Source: Cyanobacteria bacterium FACHB-DQ100 (GTDB lineage Bacteria > Cyanobacteriota > Cyanobacteriia > Leptolyngbyales > Leptolyngbyaceae). Taken from it: a stretch of 64,000 nt of DNA. Below the pieces are notes generated by a model that was not told where the DNA came from, ran no database searches, and saw only the letters and a program-made list of their open reading frames with translations. Below, piece after piece: positions 55,466 to 64,000 of this stretch. Within the stretch, counting starts at the first letter, position 1; each line of letters starts with the position of its first letter. The stretch covers positions 124,001 through 188,000 of the forward strand of contig JACJNW010000035.1 of assembly GCA_014695195.1 (NCBI GenBank), in the 5' to 3' direction. Made by a program: the position numbers and the translations under genes.

Positions 55466-56046
55466 GCTTGCAGATCGATCGCACCTTGCCGCAGAATCTT
55501 CCATCCCTCGCTCGTCCATTTTGCCACCGTTGAAGGAGTACCCGAAGCCATTTCTTCAGACTGGGCATCTAACACTAACACCTCCGGAAACTCTGCTGTG
55601 ATCGCACTCATCGACAGTAATGCAGGTTGCCCAGATCGATTGGCGCTTGTGGTTGCCAACGCTCCAGTCTGGGCGAGAATTTGCCGTGCGATCGTATGAT
55701 TCGGAACTCGAACGCCGATTGTTGTCGGATCACTCGGATTCATCGCCGCAGGAACGCGATCGTTTGCTGGAAGAACCAGAGTTAATGCACCCGGTAGATA
55801 TTTTTGTGCGATCGAATTCCAGATTTCTAATTCTCGATCGCTGCCTTTTACATAGTTCCAAAGTTCTTCGATTTCACTTGCCATCAAAATCAAAGGCTTA
55901 TCAAGGCTACGTTGTTTAGCGACATAGATTAGCTCGGCTCGATCGGGTCTTGCGGCTAATGCAGGAACAGTGTCGGTCGGAAAACTTGCAAGATGTGTTC
56001 CACCTCGAACTGAAGTTACTAATGTTTTGAATTCAACTTGTGGCAT
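55462..56046 (-). CDS. threonylcarbamoyl-AMP synthase family protein (TsaC/YrdC)
   Basis: The 194-residue protein matches the YrdC/Sua5 fold from end to end: GGTHLASFPTDTVPALAARPD near the start, KQRSLDKPLILMAS, and IGVRVPNHTIARQILAQTGALATTSANRSGQPA. Members make threonylcarbamoyl-AMP for the t6A37 modification of ANN-decoding tRNAs. The regulatory Sua5 C-terminal domain is absent. Its stop codon lies in the right end of a palindromic element. Confidence 0.88.
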   Translation of the reverse strand: MPQVEFKTLVTSVRGGTHLASFPTDTVPALAARPDRAELIYVAKQRSLDKPLILMASEIEELWNYVKGSDRELEIWNSIAQKYLPGALTLVLPANDRVPAAMNPSDPTTIGVRVPNHTIARQILAQTGALATTSANRSGQPALLSMSAITAEFPEVLVLDAQSEEMASGTPSTVAKWTSEGWKILRQGAIDLQA

Positions 56047-56067
56047 AGGTAATTCAAATTAAGGCTC

Positions 56068-57015
56068 TCAGTTTATCATTCTCAACGATTGCGAGAGCGA
56101 TCGACCTGTTCCCCCACGTCTGACTAAAATGAGTTCTGCACTGATGCTCACGGCGATTTCTTCCGGTGTTAATGCACCAATATCTAACCCGATCGGCGCG
56201 TAGATCGATCGAAGTTTCTCCGGTGAAATTCCGGCTTTCTCGATCGCTCGAAAAACCTGTTTTACCCGCTTTTCGCTGCCAATCATTCCAAGATAACGAC
56301 AAGGCAAAGTACGATCAAGTAATGCTTGGAGGGCAGCTAAATCATACTGATACCCGCGAGTAACCAGCGCTGCATAAAGTTCTGTATGTGTTGCAAGTTG
56401 AGCGACAGCATCAGCGATCGGACAGTTAAAAACCTCGGCATTGGGGTAGAGATTGGCATTTGCCCATTCTGAACGATCGTCTTGAACTATCACTTGAAAT
56501 CCAATTAAATCGGCAACCTTCGCCAATTGAATCCCGCAGTGTCCTGCTCCGACAATTAGTAATGTTGGGGATGGCTCAATGATCTCAATGAATGCTTCAT
56601 CGAGACAGTCTTCTGAGAGATAAGGAGACTGATGTGGAGCGAAAGGAGTCACGATCGACACCGATTGTCCAGATTCGAGTTGGGTCAGGATTTGCTGAGT
56701 GAGAGCAAGATAGCGATCGCTCTCCCAGCGCTCCAGCCAGACGCGCATTATTCCGCCGCAAATCCCTTGCGTGTCCCGTTGCAATGCGCCTGTGAGGTCA
56801 ATTTCTACCCATTGCTTTTCTCCAGTTTGCAGCACCTTCCGAGCTTTCTGAATGACTTTTGCTTCTCCGGCTCCACCCCCGATCGTGCCAAAAATTTCGG
56901 TTTCGGTAATGATCATTTTCGCGCCGACTTCACGCGGTACAGAGCCTTGGACTTGCATCACGGTTGCCAGCACCGCAGGCATTTTTTCTAACAGTTGACG
57001 ATAACAATTAAGCAT
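56068..57015 (-). CDS. XdhC-family protein
   Basis: The 315-residue protein has the XdhC/CoxI N-terminal motif (ATVMQVQGSVPREVGAKMIIT then GTIGGGAGEAKVI) and a C-terminal Rossmann domain (LLIVGAGHCGIQLAKVADLIGFQVIVQDDR, then YLGMIGSEKR). XdhC proteins insert or sulfurate molybdenum cofactor for xanthine-dehydrogenase-type enzymes. No molybdoenzyme is encoded nearby. It lies 21 bp upstream of the tsaC-like gene and may be cotranscribed. Confidence 0.88.
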   Translation of the reverse strand: MLNCYRQLLEKMPAVLATVMQVQGSVPREVGAKMIITETEIFGTIGGGAGEAKVIQKARKVLQTGEKQWVEIDLTGALQRDTQGICGGIMRVWLERWESDRYLALTQQILTQLESGQSVSIVTPFAPHQSPYLSEDCLDEAFIEIIEPSPTLLIVGAGHCGIQLAKVADLIGFQVIVQDDRSEWANANLYPNAEVFNCPIADAVAQLATHTELYAALVTRGYQYDLAALQALLDRTLPCRYLGMIGSEKRVKQVFRAIEKAGISPEKLRSIYAPIGLDIGALTPEEIAVSISAELILVRRGGTGRSLSQSLRMIN

Positions 57016-57121
57016 GACCCAACTGAGCGGACATGACCTGATTGTAAATGAGAATCTCTGTGCTTCTTCTAGACCTACTGGGATGCGTCGATCGTCTCAT
57101 TCTGCTTAACGTGAGTCTCCA

Positions 57122-57162
57122 ACGCAAGACAGGGCTGCAAGCTAATCAACCCTGTCTTGCGT
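57122..57162 (-). terminator. hairpin downstream of the DUF4347 protein gene
   Basis: A perfect 13-bp stem (ACGCAAGACAGGG at 57122-57134, mate at 57150-57162) encloses a 15-nt loop just past the stop codon. No T-run follows on the minus strand. Confidence 0.55.
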
Positions 57163-57177
57163 GATGATTAGTCCAAG

Positions 57178-60100
57178 CTATACAGGTCGCCAGCGTCCAA
57201 CCTCACCCGTGACCAAGCTGGAATAATATAGGTTGCCGTCAGTCCCGGTTTTGATTTGCGTCAAGCCAAACAAACCCTCGTCAAAGCGTCGCTGACCAAC
57301 AAATGTGCCTGTTTCATCGAAGATCAACGCATCCACAGTGCCCCGGCTCATATCGGTGATGAATAGATTACCGTCATAGACCGCAGGGAAAGTGCTTCCG
57401 GTGTAGAAGTCACCAACATTGATCGCATTACCACCACCGCCATCGTGACGATAGCTATAAATCGGATTCGTCACCGTTTGACCGCTGCTATAAAATGCTT
57501 GGACATTGGGCAGTCTGTCATAACCGCCTGTTCTGAAGTTGCCTTCATATGCCACCCAGCCGAAGTTTGCGCCAGCCCGTCCGGTGTTGACTTCTTCCCA
57601 CTGCGACCACCCGACCTCGCCGATGTAAGGTTGTCCGTTATCTCGGTTAATCGTAAAGCGGAACGGATTTCTCAAGCCGTATTGCCAGATCTTCGATCGG
57701 TTGCTTTGCGGATTGCCATCAAAGAACGGATTCGAGGACGGCGCATTACCTGTAATCGGATCGATCCGCAGAATCTTACCAGATAAGTTGTCGAGCGTTA
57801 AGCTGCGGAATGCTCTTGGATCAACTGCATTATATGAAGCCCCATCGCCGTTACTCACATACAAGTAGCCATCCGTACCAAACTTCACTGTTCCGACTGT
57901 ATGGGATTCACTATCGATAATCAGGAAGTCCTGAACGTAGTTGCCATTCGCGTCTTTACCCGATTCAGGGATGCTGAAGTCGTTGGTGCTGTTCAAGTCT
58001 GGTCGGCTGATGTACTGCCAAAGACTGTTTTTACCAAGAATCACCACTTCGCTGCCCGGATTGATCGACACCACTCCGTTGGTAATCGTTGCGGTAAATC
58101 GTCCTAATCGCGCGGTACGGTTGCCTACGCCATCACGAGCCGCCAAGCCAGAAGCACTGCGCGTCTCAGGCGGGTCATACGAATACAGCAAGTAGACATA
58201 CGGATTGCTATTGAAGAATTGCGGATGCACCGCTAAACCGAGCAAACCACGATCGCGGGGACTATTGACGATCTCAGAGATGTCGACGACTGGCGTTTGT
58301 TGCAACACTCCATTGCGAGTGACTCGCACTACGCCATTTTTCTGAGCGATGAACATATACTCACCGCCTGGTGTCCAATCGAACGCAGTCGGCTGCAAGA
58401 GTCCCGAAATTACTGCTTGACGACTGATATTACCGAAATCATTGTCTGCGATCGACAGCGTTGCGGTTGGCTGAGTGCCTAAACTACCCCCGCTCGGATT
58501 GCTCAAGGTGACATTGACGGTTTCGTTGCGCTCGCCCTCTGCGTCATCTCTGAGCGCGATCGTGAAGGTCTTGCTGGTTTCTCCGGTAGCAAAAGTGAGG
58601 ATACCAGAAGCGGCGGTGTAGTCTGAACCAGCCGTTGCAGTGTCATTACTGGTGGCATAGTTAATGCTGCCGGCGAGGGCGGTATTTCCATTGCGTCGAA
58701 CCGTGATCGTTGCCGATCCAGCGTTCTCGTTGATGTTGTAGACCGCAGCACTAAAGGTATAGCTAGACGGCGAATCATTATCGATCACGGTAATCAATGC
58801 CGTGCGGTTGATACCCAAGGCTGCGCCCGTGGTTTCTCCCAACCCAAAGCCAAAATCTTCGGTGACTTCTGCGATGCCGTCATCCAGAATTGGAATCGTC
58901 ACTGTTTTGCTGGTTTCGCCTGCTGCAAAGGTGAGTTGACCTACAGTGGCAGTGAAGTCTGTCCCTGCTTTGGCGCTTCCTTCTCCGGTAGTGTAGCGGA
59001 CGGTTGCAGCTCCATCGCTACCGCCGACTCGATCGACGCGAATCGATGCCGTGCCTGCATTTTCGTTGACGCTGACGCTATTCGTTCCAATGACGATCGT
59101 TCCCGGATTTGCCGAGAAGCTGTTGCTGTAAAGCTGCGATTGCGGAATGATTTGACGAGCTTGATTGGCACTAAACCAACCAAGTTGCGCCAAGGCATCG
59201 AGACCGTTTTCATAGTATTCCATGCGAATGTCATATCGCTGTCCGGCTTGCAGTGCGATCGTGCCTCTGCGTTCAGTTGCAGGTTGATCCGCAAAGTTGT
59301 TAATGACCAGTTGCCCATCTACAAACAGCCGTATCCCATCATCGGTGGTGGTGAAGAAGGTGTAGGTATCGCTGTAGAGAGGCTGAACCTGACCCGTCCA
59401 GCGAACCGAAAAGGTATCAGGAGCAATGCTCGAATCCGGTGAACTCCTTGCCCAGTTAAAGTTCACGTTTGCATCAGTCCGAGCAAATTTAAAGGCTGTG
59501 AAGTCGATGTTGTCAAAGTATTCACCGCGTAGACCATTACCCGTACCCGTGGGTGGCGGTGGCGGAGTACCTGGGGTGCTACTGTTAAACAGTTGAGTTG
59601 TGGGGACGACTTGCTTTGTGATCCCTGGAGCCGCCCAAGCGAGTTGTGCAACCGCTTGTCCTCCGTTCTCGAAATACTCCATACGAACGTCGTATCGCTG
59701 CCCGGCAACCAGGTTTATCGTGCCGGTGCGCTCAGTTGCAGGTTGATTAACGAAGCTGTTGATCACCTGCTGTCCATTGATGAACAGCCGTACTCCATCG
59801 TCCGTCGTGGTAAAGAACTGATAGGCTCCGGTGGTGGGGGCAAGCAGTTGACCTGTCCAACGAACTGAGAAGGTATCTGCACCGATGCCAGCATCGGGTG
59901 AGCCGTTCCCCCAGTTGAAGTTTACGGTGCTATCGGTGCGGGTTAGTCTTGAATTCGTGAAGTCGAGGTTGTCGAAGTATTCACCCCGTAGACCGTTCTC
60001 AGGTGCGAGGGGTGGGGGCGCAGTGCTAAACAGTTGAGTTGTGGGGACGACTTGCTTTGTGATCCCTGGAGCCGCCCAAGCGAGTTGTGCAACCGCTTGT

Positions 60101-61071
60101 CCTCCGTTCTCGAAATACTCCATACGAACGTCGTATCGCTGCCCGGCAACCAGGTTTATCGTGCCGGTGCGCTCAGTTGCAGGTTGATTAACGAAGCTGT
60201 TGATCACCTGCTGTCCATTGATGAACAGCCGTACTCCATCGTCCGTCGTGGTAAAGAACTGATAGGCTCCGGTGGTGGGGGCAAGCAGTTGACCTGTCCA
60301 ACGAACTGAGAAGGTATCTGCACCGATGCCAGCATCGGGTGAGCCGTTCCCCCAGTTGAAGTTTACGGTGCTATCGGTGCGGGTTAGTCTTGAATTCGTG
60401 AAGTCGAGGTTGTCGAAGTATTCACCCCGTAGACCGTTCCCCTCGGCAAGCACGCCTGTATAGGAGGCAAGCCGATCGCGCTCAAACGGTAAGGTGGACT
60501 CGATCGCACCTGTTGCTGCTTCGAGTATCCAGTTGCCACCTTGGGCAAGATTGCCTGTGATATCAACTGAGCCTGCGACATCTGCTCCCGTAATTTCACT
60601 GAGTTGGGTGATGAGCGTGGAATTGTCAGCCGCAACGTTACAGCCGTACAGCAACAAATCTGCATCAGCAGAGAGCGCATCTGACCAGGTTTGGAGTTGA
60701 TTACGGTAGTGAGAGATCGAACCGAGATCGAGTGTTGCGCTGCCGAGAGCGAGGCTACCGATGCTGCCGTGAGACAGAATGTGAATGCTGGCAATGTCTC
60801 GATATTCTGCGAGAATTTTGCTAATTTGATCAACTCCATCGCTGCCGGGATCAAGCAGCACAACTTTTGTACCCGCGATCGCGCTTTGGGCAAAACTTTG
60901 AAAGTGTTCAACCGAGGAATCGATAAAAACCAAGCGATCGGGCAAGCTCTCTGGCTGCGCTGCCCGGAGTGTCTGCGAACTGGTTGAATTAGTTAAGTTA
61001 AACGGGGCAGGATCAAACAGGGAAGAATGTCTTAAATTCAGAACATTCAAGACATTAGAAGAATTTTGCAT
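57178..61071 (-). CDS. DUF4347 / PA14 / Calx-beta / glucose-sorbosone-dehydrogenase-like secreted protein
   Basis: The 1297-residue protein starts at the ATG before [10 protein letters not shown]; a TTG 33 bases upstream is unlikely. In order: DUF4347 (~45-200; [33 protein letters not shown]), three PA14 domains (~211-348, 358-495 and 515-650; GLRGEYFDN type), two Calx-beta domains (~660-765 and 767-873; [11 protein letters not shown] type) and a beta-propeller related to soluble glucose/sorbosone dehydrogenase (~880-1297; [23 protein letters not shown]). PA14 1 and 2 are identical copies. DUF4347 is common at the start of large secreted cyanobacterial proteins and no classical signal peptide is present. 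Expected role: extracellular carbohydrate binding and oxidation. Confidence 0.9.
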   Translation of the reverse strand: MQNSSNVLNVLNLRHSSLFDPAPFNLTNSTSSQTLRAAQPESLPDRLVFIDSSVEHFQSFAQSAIAGTKVVLLDPGSDGVDQISKILAEYRDIASIHILSHGSIGSLALGSATLDLGSISHYRNQLQTWSDALSADADLLLYGCNVAADNSTLITQLSEITGADVAGSVDITGNLAQGGNWILEAATGAIESTLPFERDRLASYTGVLAEGNGLRGEYFDNLDFTNSRLTRTDSTVNFNWGNGSPDAGIGADTFSVRWTGQLLAPTTGAYQFFTTTDDGVRLFINGQQVINSFVNQPATERTGTINLVAGQRYDVRMEYFENGGQAVAQLAWAAPGITKQVVPTTQLFSTAPPPLAPENGLRGEYFDNLDFTNSRLTRTDSTVNFNWGNGSPDAGIGADTFSVRWTGQLLAPTTGAYQFFTTTDDGVRLFINGQQVINSFVNQPATERTGTINLVAGQRYDVRMEYFENGGQAVAQLAWAAPGITKQVVPTTQLFNSSTPGTPPPPPTGTGNGLRGEYFDNIDFTAFKFARTDANVNFNWARSSPDSSIAPDTFSVRWTGQVQPLYSDTYTFFTTTDDGIRLFVDGQLVINNFADQPATERRGTIALQAGQRYDIRMEYYENGLDALAQLGWFSANQARQIIPQSQLYSNSFSANPGTIVIGTNSVSVNENAGTASIRVDRVGGSDGAATVRYTTGEGSAKAGTDFTATVGQLTFAAGETSKTVTIPILDDGIAEVTEDFGFGLGETTGAALGINRTALITVIDNDSPSSYTFSAAVYNINENAGSATITVRRNGNTALAGSINYATSNDTATAGSDYTAASGILTFATGETSKTFTIALRDDAEGERNETVNVTLSNPSGGSLGTQPTATLSIADNDFGNISRQAVISGLLQPTAFDWTPGGEYMFIAQKNGVVRVTRNGVLQQTPVVDISEIVNSPRDRGLLGLAVHPQFFNSNPYVYLLYSYDPPETRSASGLAARDGVGNRTARLGRFTATITNGVVSINPGSEVVILGKNSLWQYISRPDLNSTNDFSIPESGKDANGNYVQDFLIIDSESHTVGTVKFGTDGYLYVSNGDGASYNAVDPRAFRSLTLDNLSGKILRIDPITGNAPSSNPFFDGNPQSNRSKIWQYGLRNPFRFTINRDNGQPYIGEVGWSQWEEVNTGRAGANFGWVAYEGNFRTGGYDRLPNVQAFYSSGQTVTNPIYSYRHDGGGGNAINVGDFYTGSTFPAVYDGNLFITDMSRGTVDALIFDETGTFVGQRRFDEGLFGLTQIKTGTDGNLYYSSLVTGEVGRWRPV
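59586..59998 (-). repeat. second copy of an exact 413-bp internal duplication
   Basis: By eye this segment is identical, base for base, to 60027-60439 at a constant offset of 441 bp (147 codons). It encodes one PA14 domain of the secreted dehydrogenase-like protein. The ~28-bp linkers between copies differ, so the reading frame is kept. Confidence 0.85.
60027..60439 (-). repeat. first copy of an exact 413-bp internal duplication
   Basis: This copy encodes the first PA14 domain and is identical to 59586-59998. The third PA14 domain, further along, is clearly diverged. Confidence 0.85.
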
Positions 61072-61699
61072 TTTTCTTAAACATAAAATCGACGGTGGGG
61101 GCAAGCGTCAACCTGACACTAAAAATGGGGTCGCCAAAAATCGTAAGGCAAGACCCAACCTGATTTGAATCGGCAGATGTACAAGATGTAAGGTTGCGGC
61201 ATCGATCACCCTGGGCGCACTCTAGATACTTGAGCGCGCATCCTGCGGACATCACAGACTTAAAGCACTGTGATAAAGGTTAATCACGTTCAGGTAATTG
61301 CTGCGAATTAACTCGCAAAACATCAGTTCAGATGTAATTGCTGGCGGTGTAGGCGCTGATTTCAAATCCTGCTTGAGAATCTGACTCCATGCAGTAGATG
61401 AGGAGATGCTAGCTTAAGGCGCTATTCTGATGCACTTGCTCGGAGAATATCACTGCTTCGGAAAATACGTAGAAGGCAGCGACTGAACTTTAACGAAATT
61501 TTAAAGAGAAGTTTTCTTCTTAGAGAAAAGTTTCATAATGCTTGATTTCAAAGAAATAGGTGATCACGCTCTGTAGCTGGTGTTATACCCATTTGATTTA
61601 TGCACGTTGCACTTGATCGATCGTTGCAGAATTTCTGGACTTCCCCTAGACGCAGTTCTCCAAATGGTCTAAAGTGCCAAAGAAAATTGGGATCAGATT
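61072..61699. other. 628-bp spacer between the DUF4347 gene and ddl
   Basis: The two genes are divergent, so the spacer should hold both promoters. I see no coding sequence, RNA gene or clear promoter. There is a TTTAACG-AAATTTTAAAG stretch near 61490 and short A/T dyads (AAAGAGAAGTTTTCTTCTTAGAGAAAAG) whose use is unknown. Confidence 0.4.
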
Positions 61700-62743
61700 A
61701 TGACAAAGCTTAACGTTGGATTGCTTTTTGGTGGGCGCTCTGGTGAACATGAAGTCTCGATCGCATCGGCGCGATCGATTGCCCAAGCTCTCAGCGATCT
61801 GACCAATGCCGAGAAATACGATTTGATGCCGTTCTACATTCAGAAAGACGGACAATGGCGCTCGCCTGACGTGGCGCGATCGGTGTTGCAGTCCGGTGCG
61901 ATCGATTGTCCCGATCTCGCCACGAATCTCTGGCAATTTCCCTCAGAAGCGGCACAGGTCGATGTCTGGTTTCCGATTCTGCACGGGCCAAATGGAGAAG
62001 ACGGTACGATCCAAGGCTTGCTGACCTTGATGCAGAAACCCTTTGTTGGCTCTGGAGTGTTGGGATCTGCCGTGGGAATGGACAAGCTGACGATGAAGAT
62101 GGCGTTTGCTCAAGCAGGCTTACCGCAGGTGAAATATTTGGCAGTCAGTCGGGCTGAAGTCTACTCAAACCCCTGTGTTTTTCCTAAGCTGTGCGATCGC
62201 ATCGAAGCGGAGCTTGGTTATCCTTGCTTCGTCAAGCCTGCTAATCTCGGCTCATCAGTCGGAATCTCAAAGGTGCGGACTCGTGCAGAGCTAGAAGCAG
62301 CGTTAGACAGTGCGGCGAGTTACGATCGACGAATCATCGTTGAAGCGGGAGTCGTAGCGCGTGAAGTCGAGTGTGCAGTGTTAGGAAATGATCAAGCGAA
62401 GGCTTCGGTGGTGGGTGAAATCCGCTTTGATAGCGATTTTTATGATTATGAAACCAAGTACACCGCAGGCAAGTCCAGCCATGTCATTCCAGCGAATTTA
62501 CCTCCAGAAATTACTAGCTTGATTCAAGAGCGAGCACTACAGGCGTTTCGTGCCGTGGATGCTTCGGGCTTAAGCCGCGTGGATTTCTTTTATGTGGAAT
62601 CCACGGGTGAAATCTTGATCAATGAAATCAATACATTGCCTGGTTTTACGGCAACCAGTATGTACCCGATGATGTGGGAAGCGGCAGGAATTTCTTATCC
62701 AAGCTTAGTAGATCAGTTAATTCAGCTTGCGCTGGAAGCTTGA
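61700..62743 (+). CDS. ddl: D-alanine--D-alanine ligase
   Basis: The 347-residue protein is an ATP-grasp ligase with the Ddl start [20 protein letters not shown], the DGTIQGLL loop, [18 protein letters not shown] for ATP binding, and [16 protein letters not shown] for the catalytic and Mg2+-binding region. It joins two D-Ala for peptidoglycan. Tyr-type versus Phe-type depsipeptide (vancomycin resistance) ligase is not determined by eye. It is a single gene convergent to the psb32-like gene. Confidence 0.96.
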   Translation: MTKLNVGLLFGGRSGEHEVSIASARSIAQALSDLTNAEKYDLMPFYIQKDGQWRSPDVARSVLQSGAIDCPDLATNLWQFPSEAAQVDVWFPILHGPNGEDGTIQGLLTLMQKPFVGSGVLGSAVGMDKLTMKMAFAQAGLPQVKYLAVSRAEVYSNPCVFPKLCDRIEAELGYPCFVKPANLGSSVGISKVRTRAELEAALDSAASYDRRIIVEAGVVAREVECAVLGNDQAKASVVGEIRFDSDFYDYETKYTAGKSSHVIPANLPPEITSLIQERALQAFRAVDASGLSRVDFFYVESTGEILINEINTLPGFTATSMYPMMWEAAGISYPSLVDQLIQLALEA

Positions 62744-62774
62744 GCGACGATCGCAACCCACTTTAGAATTTCTG

Positions 62775-62802
62775 GTAGCGACGCAATTAATCGCGTCGCT
62801 AC
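62775..62802. terminator. hairpin between ddl and the Psb32-like gene
   Basis: GTAGCGACGC (62775-62784) pairs perfectly with 62793-62802 around an 8-nt loop. It lacks a T-run. Palindromes of this GTAGCGACGC type recur in cyanobacterial genomes, so it may be a repeat element that serves as a bidirectional terminator. Confidence 0.6.
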
Positions 62803-62813
62803 AGTGCCGGATG

Positions 62814-63497
62814 CTATCGCACGTACCAGTAGTAAGTCACCATAGGAATTACCGTTGCTGCAATCAGCAAGCCAACCACCCAGGGAAGTGCATTACTTTG
62901 CGCGGTTTCTTCTCGCGATGCGAAGGTTCCCTCGGTTTTCACCTGATCGACCACTACAGGAGGCCCCGGATCAGGTTCACCCGACAGCACCGCAACTAAA
63001 CGATCGCCCACATCCAAAAATGCCTGATTGTAGCGATCGCCCTTCTGCAAGGGAACCTGCATCGTCTCCTGAGAGACACTCTGAGCAATCTGCTCAGACA
63101 GGATAGACTTGGCTTTTTCGCCAGTGACGATCGCAGAATTGTTCGTCACGCTGTCTAAAACCACCAGGGTTTGATTGGTGCTGGCTTCAGGCGTGGGGAA
63201 CCATTGCTTGAATAATTTATCGGCAAACGAACCGATCGTTTCATCGTAGTCGAGCCGTCGAATCGTGACAAAGTGAACTTCTTGTCCCGTTTTGTTTGCT
63301 AAATCAGTGAAGGTTTCGGTCAGTTTGCCTTCATTGAAGCGACTGATAATCTCAGCTAAATCAACCACGCGCACGTCATCAGTAACAGGCGGCACTTCGT
63401 ACAAACTGGTTGCAAAAGCGGGAGTAGTCCAAGCCAAGGTAGCCAAAACCAAAGCAAGGAGCCAGCCCCGGCAGAAAGGATGGAGGAGCTTTTTCAT
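62814..63497 (-). CDS. psb32: TPM-domain protein, Psb32-like
   Basis: The 227-residue protein has a signal peptide (LLALVLATLAWTTPAFA), a TPM domain (VDLAEIISRFNEGKLTE, EVHFVTIRRLDYDE, LVVLDSVTNNSAIVTGEKA) and a C-terminal membrane helix (ALPWVVGLLIAATVIPMVTYYW) with a short basic tail. Domain order and length match Psb32/TLP18.3, a lumenal protein that helps protect and repair photosystem II. The symbol rests on this match and not on any neighbour. Confidence 0.82.
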   Translation of the reverse strand: MKKLLHPFCRGWLLALVLATLAWTTPAFATSLYEVPPVTDDVRVVDLAEIISRFNEGKLTETFTDLANKTGQEVHFVTIRRLDYDETIGSFADKLFKQWFPTPEASTNQTLVVLDSVTNNSAIVTGEKAKSILSEQIAQSVSQETMQVPLQKGDRYNQAFLDVGDRLVAVLSGEPDPGPPVVVDQVKTEGTFASREETAQSNALPWVVGLLIAATVIPMVTYYWYVR

Positions 63498-63587
63498 AGT
63501 GCGATCGTGGTATCTCTTTCTCTCTCAAAATACAACGGTTTTGAAATCTATGCGATAAGGTTAAAGGCGTTGGGTGTTAGGTTCGGC

Positions 63588-64000
63588 ATGGTGTTGCTCG
63601 TTGCGTTTGTCCTGGTTGTTTCAGTCGTTGCGATCGCGATTTTTTCTCAAAGGCTCGATCGAGCGCTCAAAGATGCGCCGACGATTGCGGTGCGATCGCA
63701 GTCCGTTGAGCCGTTGCCCAAAGTCTCTGTGATTATTCCGGCGTACAACGAAGCTGCGAATATTGAAGCTTGTGTGACAGCCGTGCTGGGAAGTACAACG
63801 CTAAATGCGGATCAGCTTGAAGTGCTAGTCATCGACGATCAATCAAGTGATGAAACTAAAGCGATCGTGGAGCTTTTTCAGGAGTCACGGCAGGATGAAC
63901 GATTGAAGCTATTCTCGGCGGGAGAGCGTCCTGCGGGTGAAGTTTGGGTCGGGAAAAATTGGGCTTGTACTCAAGCGGTAAAACACGCACAGGGCGAATT
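63588..64000 (+). CDS. family 2 glycosyltransferase, cut by the window end
   Basis: The first 137 residues are in the window. They have an N-terminal hydrophobic helix (VLLVAFVLVVSVVAIAIF), then VSVIIPAYNEAANIE and VLVIDDQSSDET, the start of a GT2 domain. The segment VGKNWACTQA resembles the GK-x-WA motif of HpnB-like and other membrane-bound glycosyltransferases of cyanobacteria. The rest of the gene is not seen. Confidence 0.8.
   Translation, partial: MVLLVAFVLVVSVVAIAIFSQRLDRALKDAPTIAVRSQSVEPLPKVSVIIPAYNEAANIEACVTAVLGSTTLNADQLEVLVIDDQSSDETKAIVELFQESRQDERLKLFSAGERPAGEVWVGKNWACTQAVKHAQGE

Noticed and set aside
1-64000. CRISPR array, prophage or insertion sequence
   Set aside because: No regularly spaced repeats, cas genes, phage structural genes or transposase were seen in the window.

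Overview
The window is a piece of a beta-cyanobacterial chromosome. This is shown by a ccmK2-ccmK1-ccmL-ccmM-ccmN carboxysome operon, both CO2-hydrating NDH-1 modules (ndhF3-ndhD3-cupA and ndhF4-ndhD4-cupB), a BciB-type 8-vinyl reductase, a Psb32-like protein, and dense HIP1-type sites (GCGATCGC) throughout. The abundance of CHAT, caspase-like, WD40 and HEAT/NACHT proteins suggests a large-genome, probably filamentous, species. No tRNA, rRNA, CRISPR array, transposase or prophage gene was recognised.

Layout. 0-2 kb: 5' part of a large surface-type protein gene (PPC and repeat domains), cut by the window edge and broken by an apparent frameshift. 2.2-6.5 kb: LOG-family gene, an RDD / membrane protein / SpoIIM-like set, and a NarL-type response regulator. 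6.8-24.4 kb: a carbon-acquisition block with bciB, a LysR regulator (TTG start fixed by its ribosome site), a FAS1 gene that may be cupS, ndhF3-ndhD3-cupA, ndhF4-ndhD4-cupB plus a translationally coupled riboflavin-kinase-like small gene, then the divergent ccm operon. The first NDH-1 operon delivers the inducible high-affinity CO2-uptake module, the second the constitutive one; both feed bicarbonate to the carboxysome encoded next door.

24.4-37 kb is accessory in character: a solitary CHAT protease, a HigB/HigA-like toxin-antitoxin pair between two diverged direct repeats, TspO, a glycosyltransferase, argG, then a large caspase-fold/WD40 protein whose catalytic Cys position is Trp, followed 66 nt later by a 1392-residue SNF2 helicase. 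37-50 kb: DUF362, ribD with a coupled membrane protein, a signal-peptide/HEAT/transmembrane/NACHT/HEAT giant, wecB, an ABC ATPase, a 48-residue membrane miniprotein, a YcjF-like GTPase, a DUF937/EF-hand protein and an RRM RNA-binding protein.

50.2-54.2 kb: pstS-pstC-pstA-pstB phosphate importer behind a tandem PHO box, closed by a terminator that overlaps the convergent DUF2993 gene. 54.2-64 kb: DUF2993, a nested palindromic MITE-like element, a TsaC/YrdC protein, XdhC-like protein, a 1297-residue DUF4347/PA14/Calx-beta/sugar-dehydrogenase protein with an exact 413-bp internal duplication, ddl, a Psb32-like TPM protein, and a glycosyltransferase cut by the window end.

All assignments are from reading the sequence and from knowledge of the families; no database search was run.
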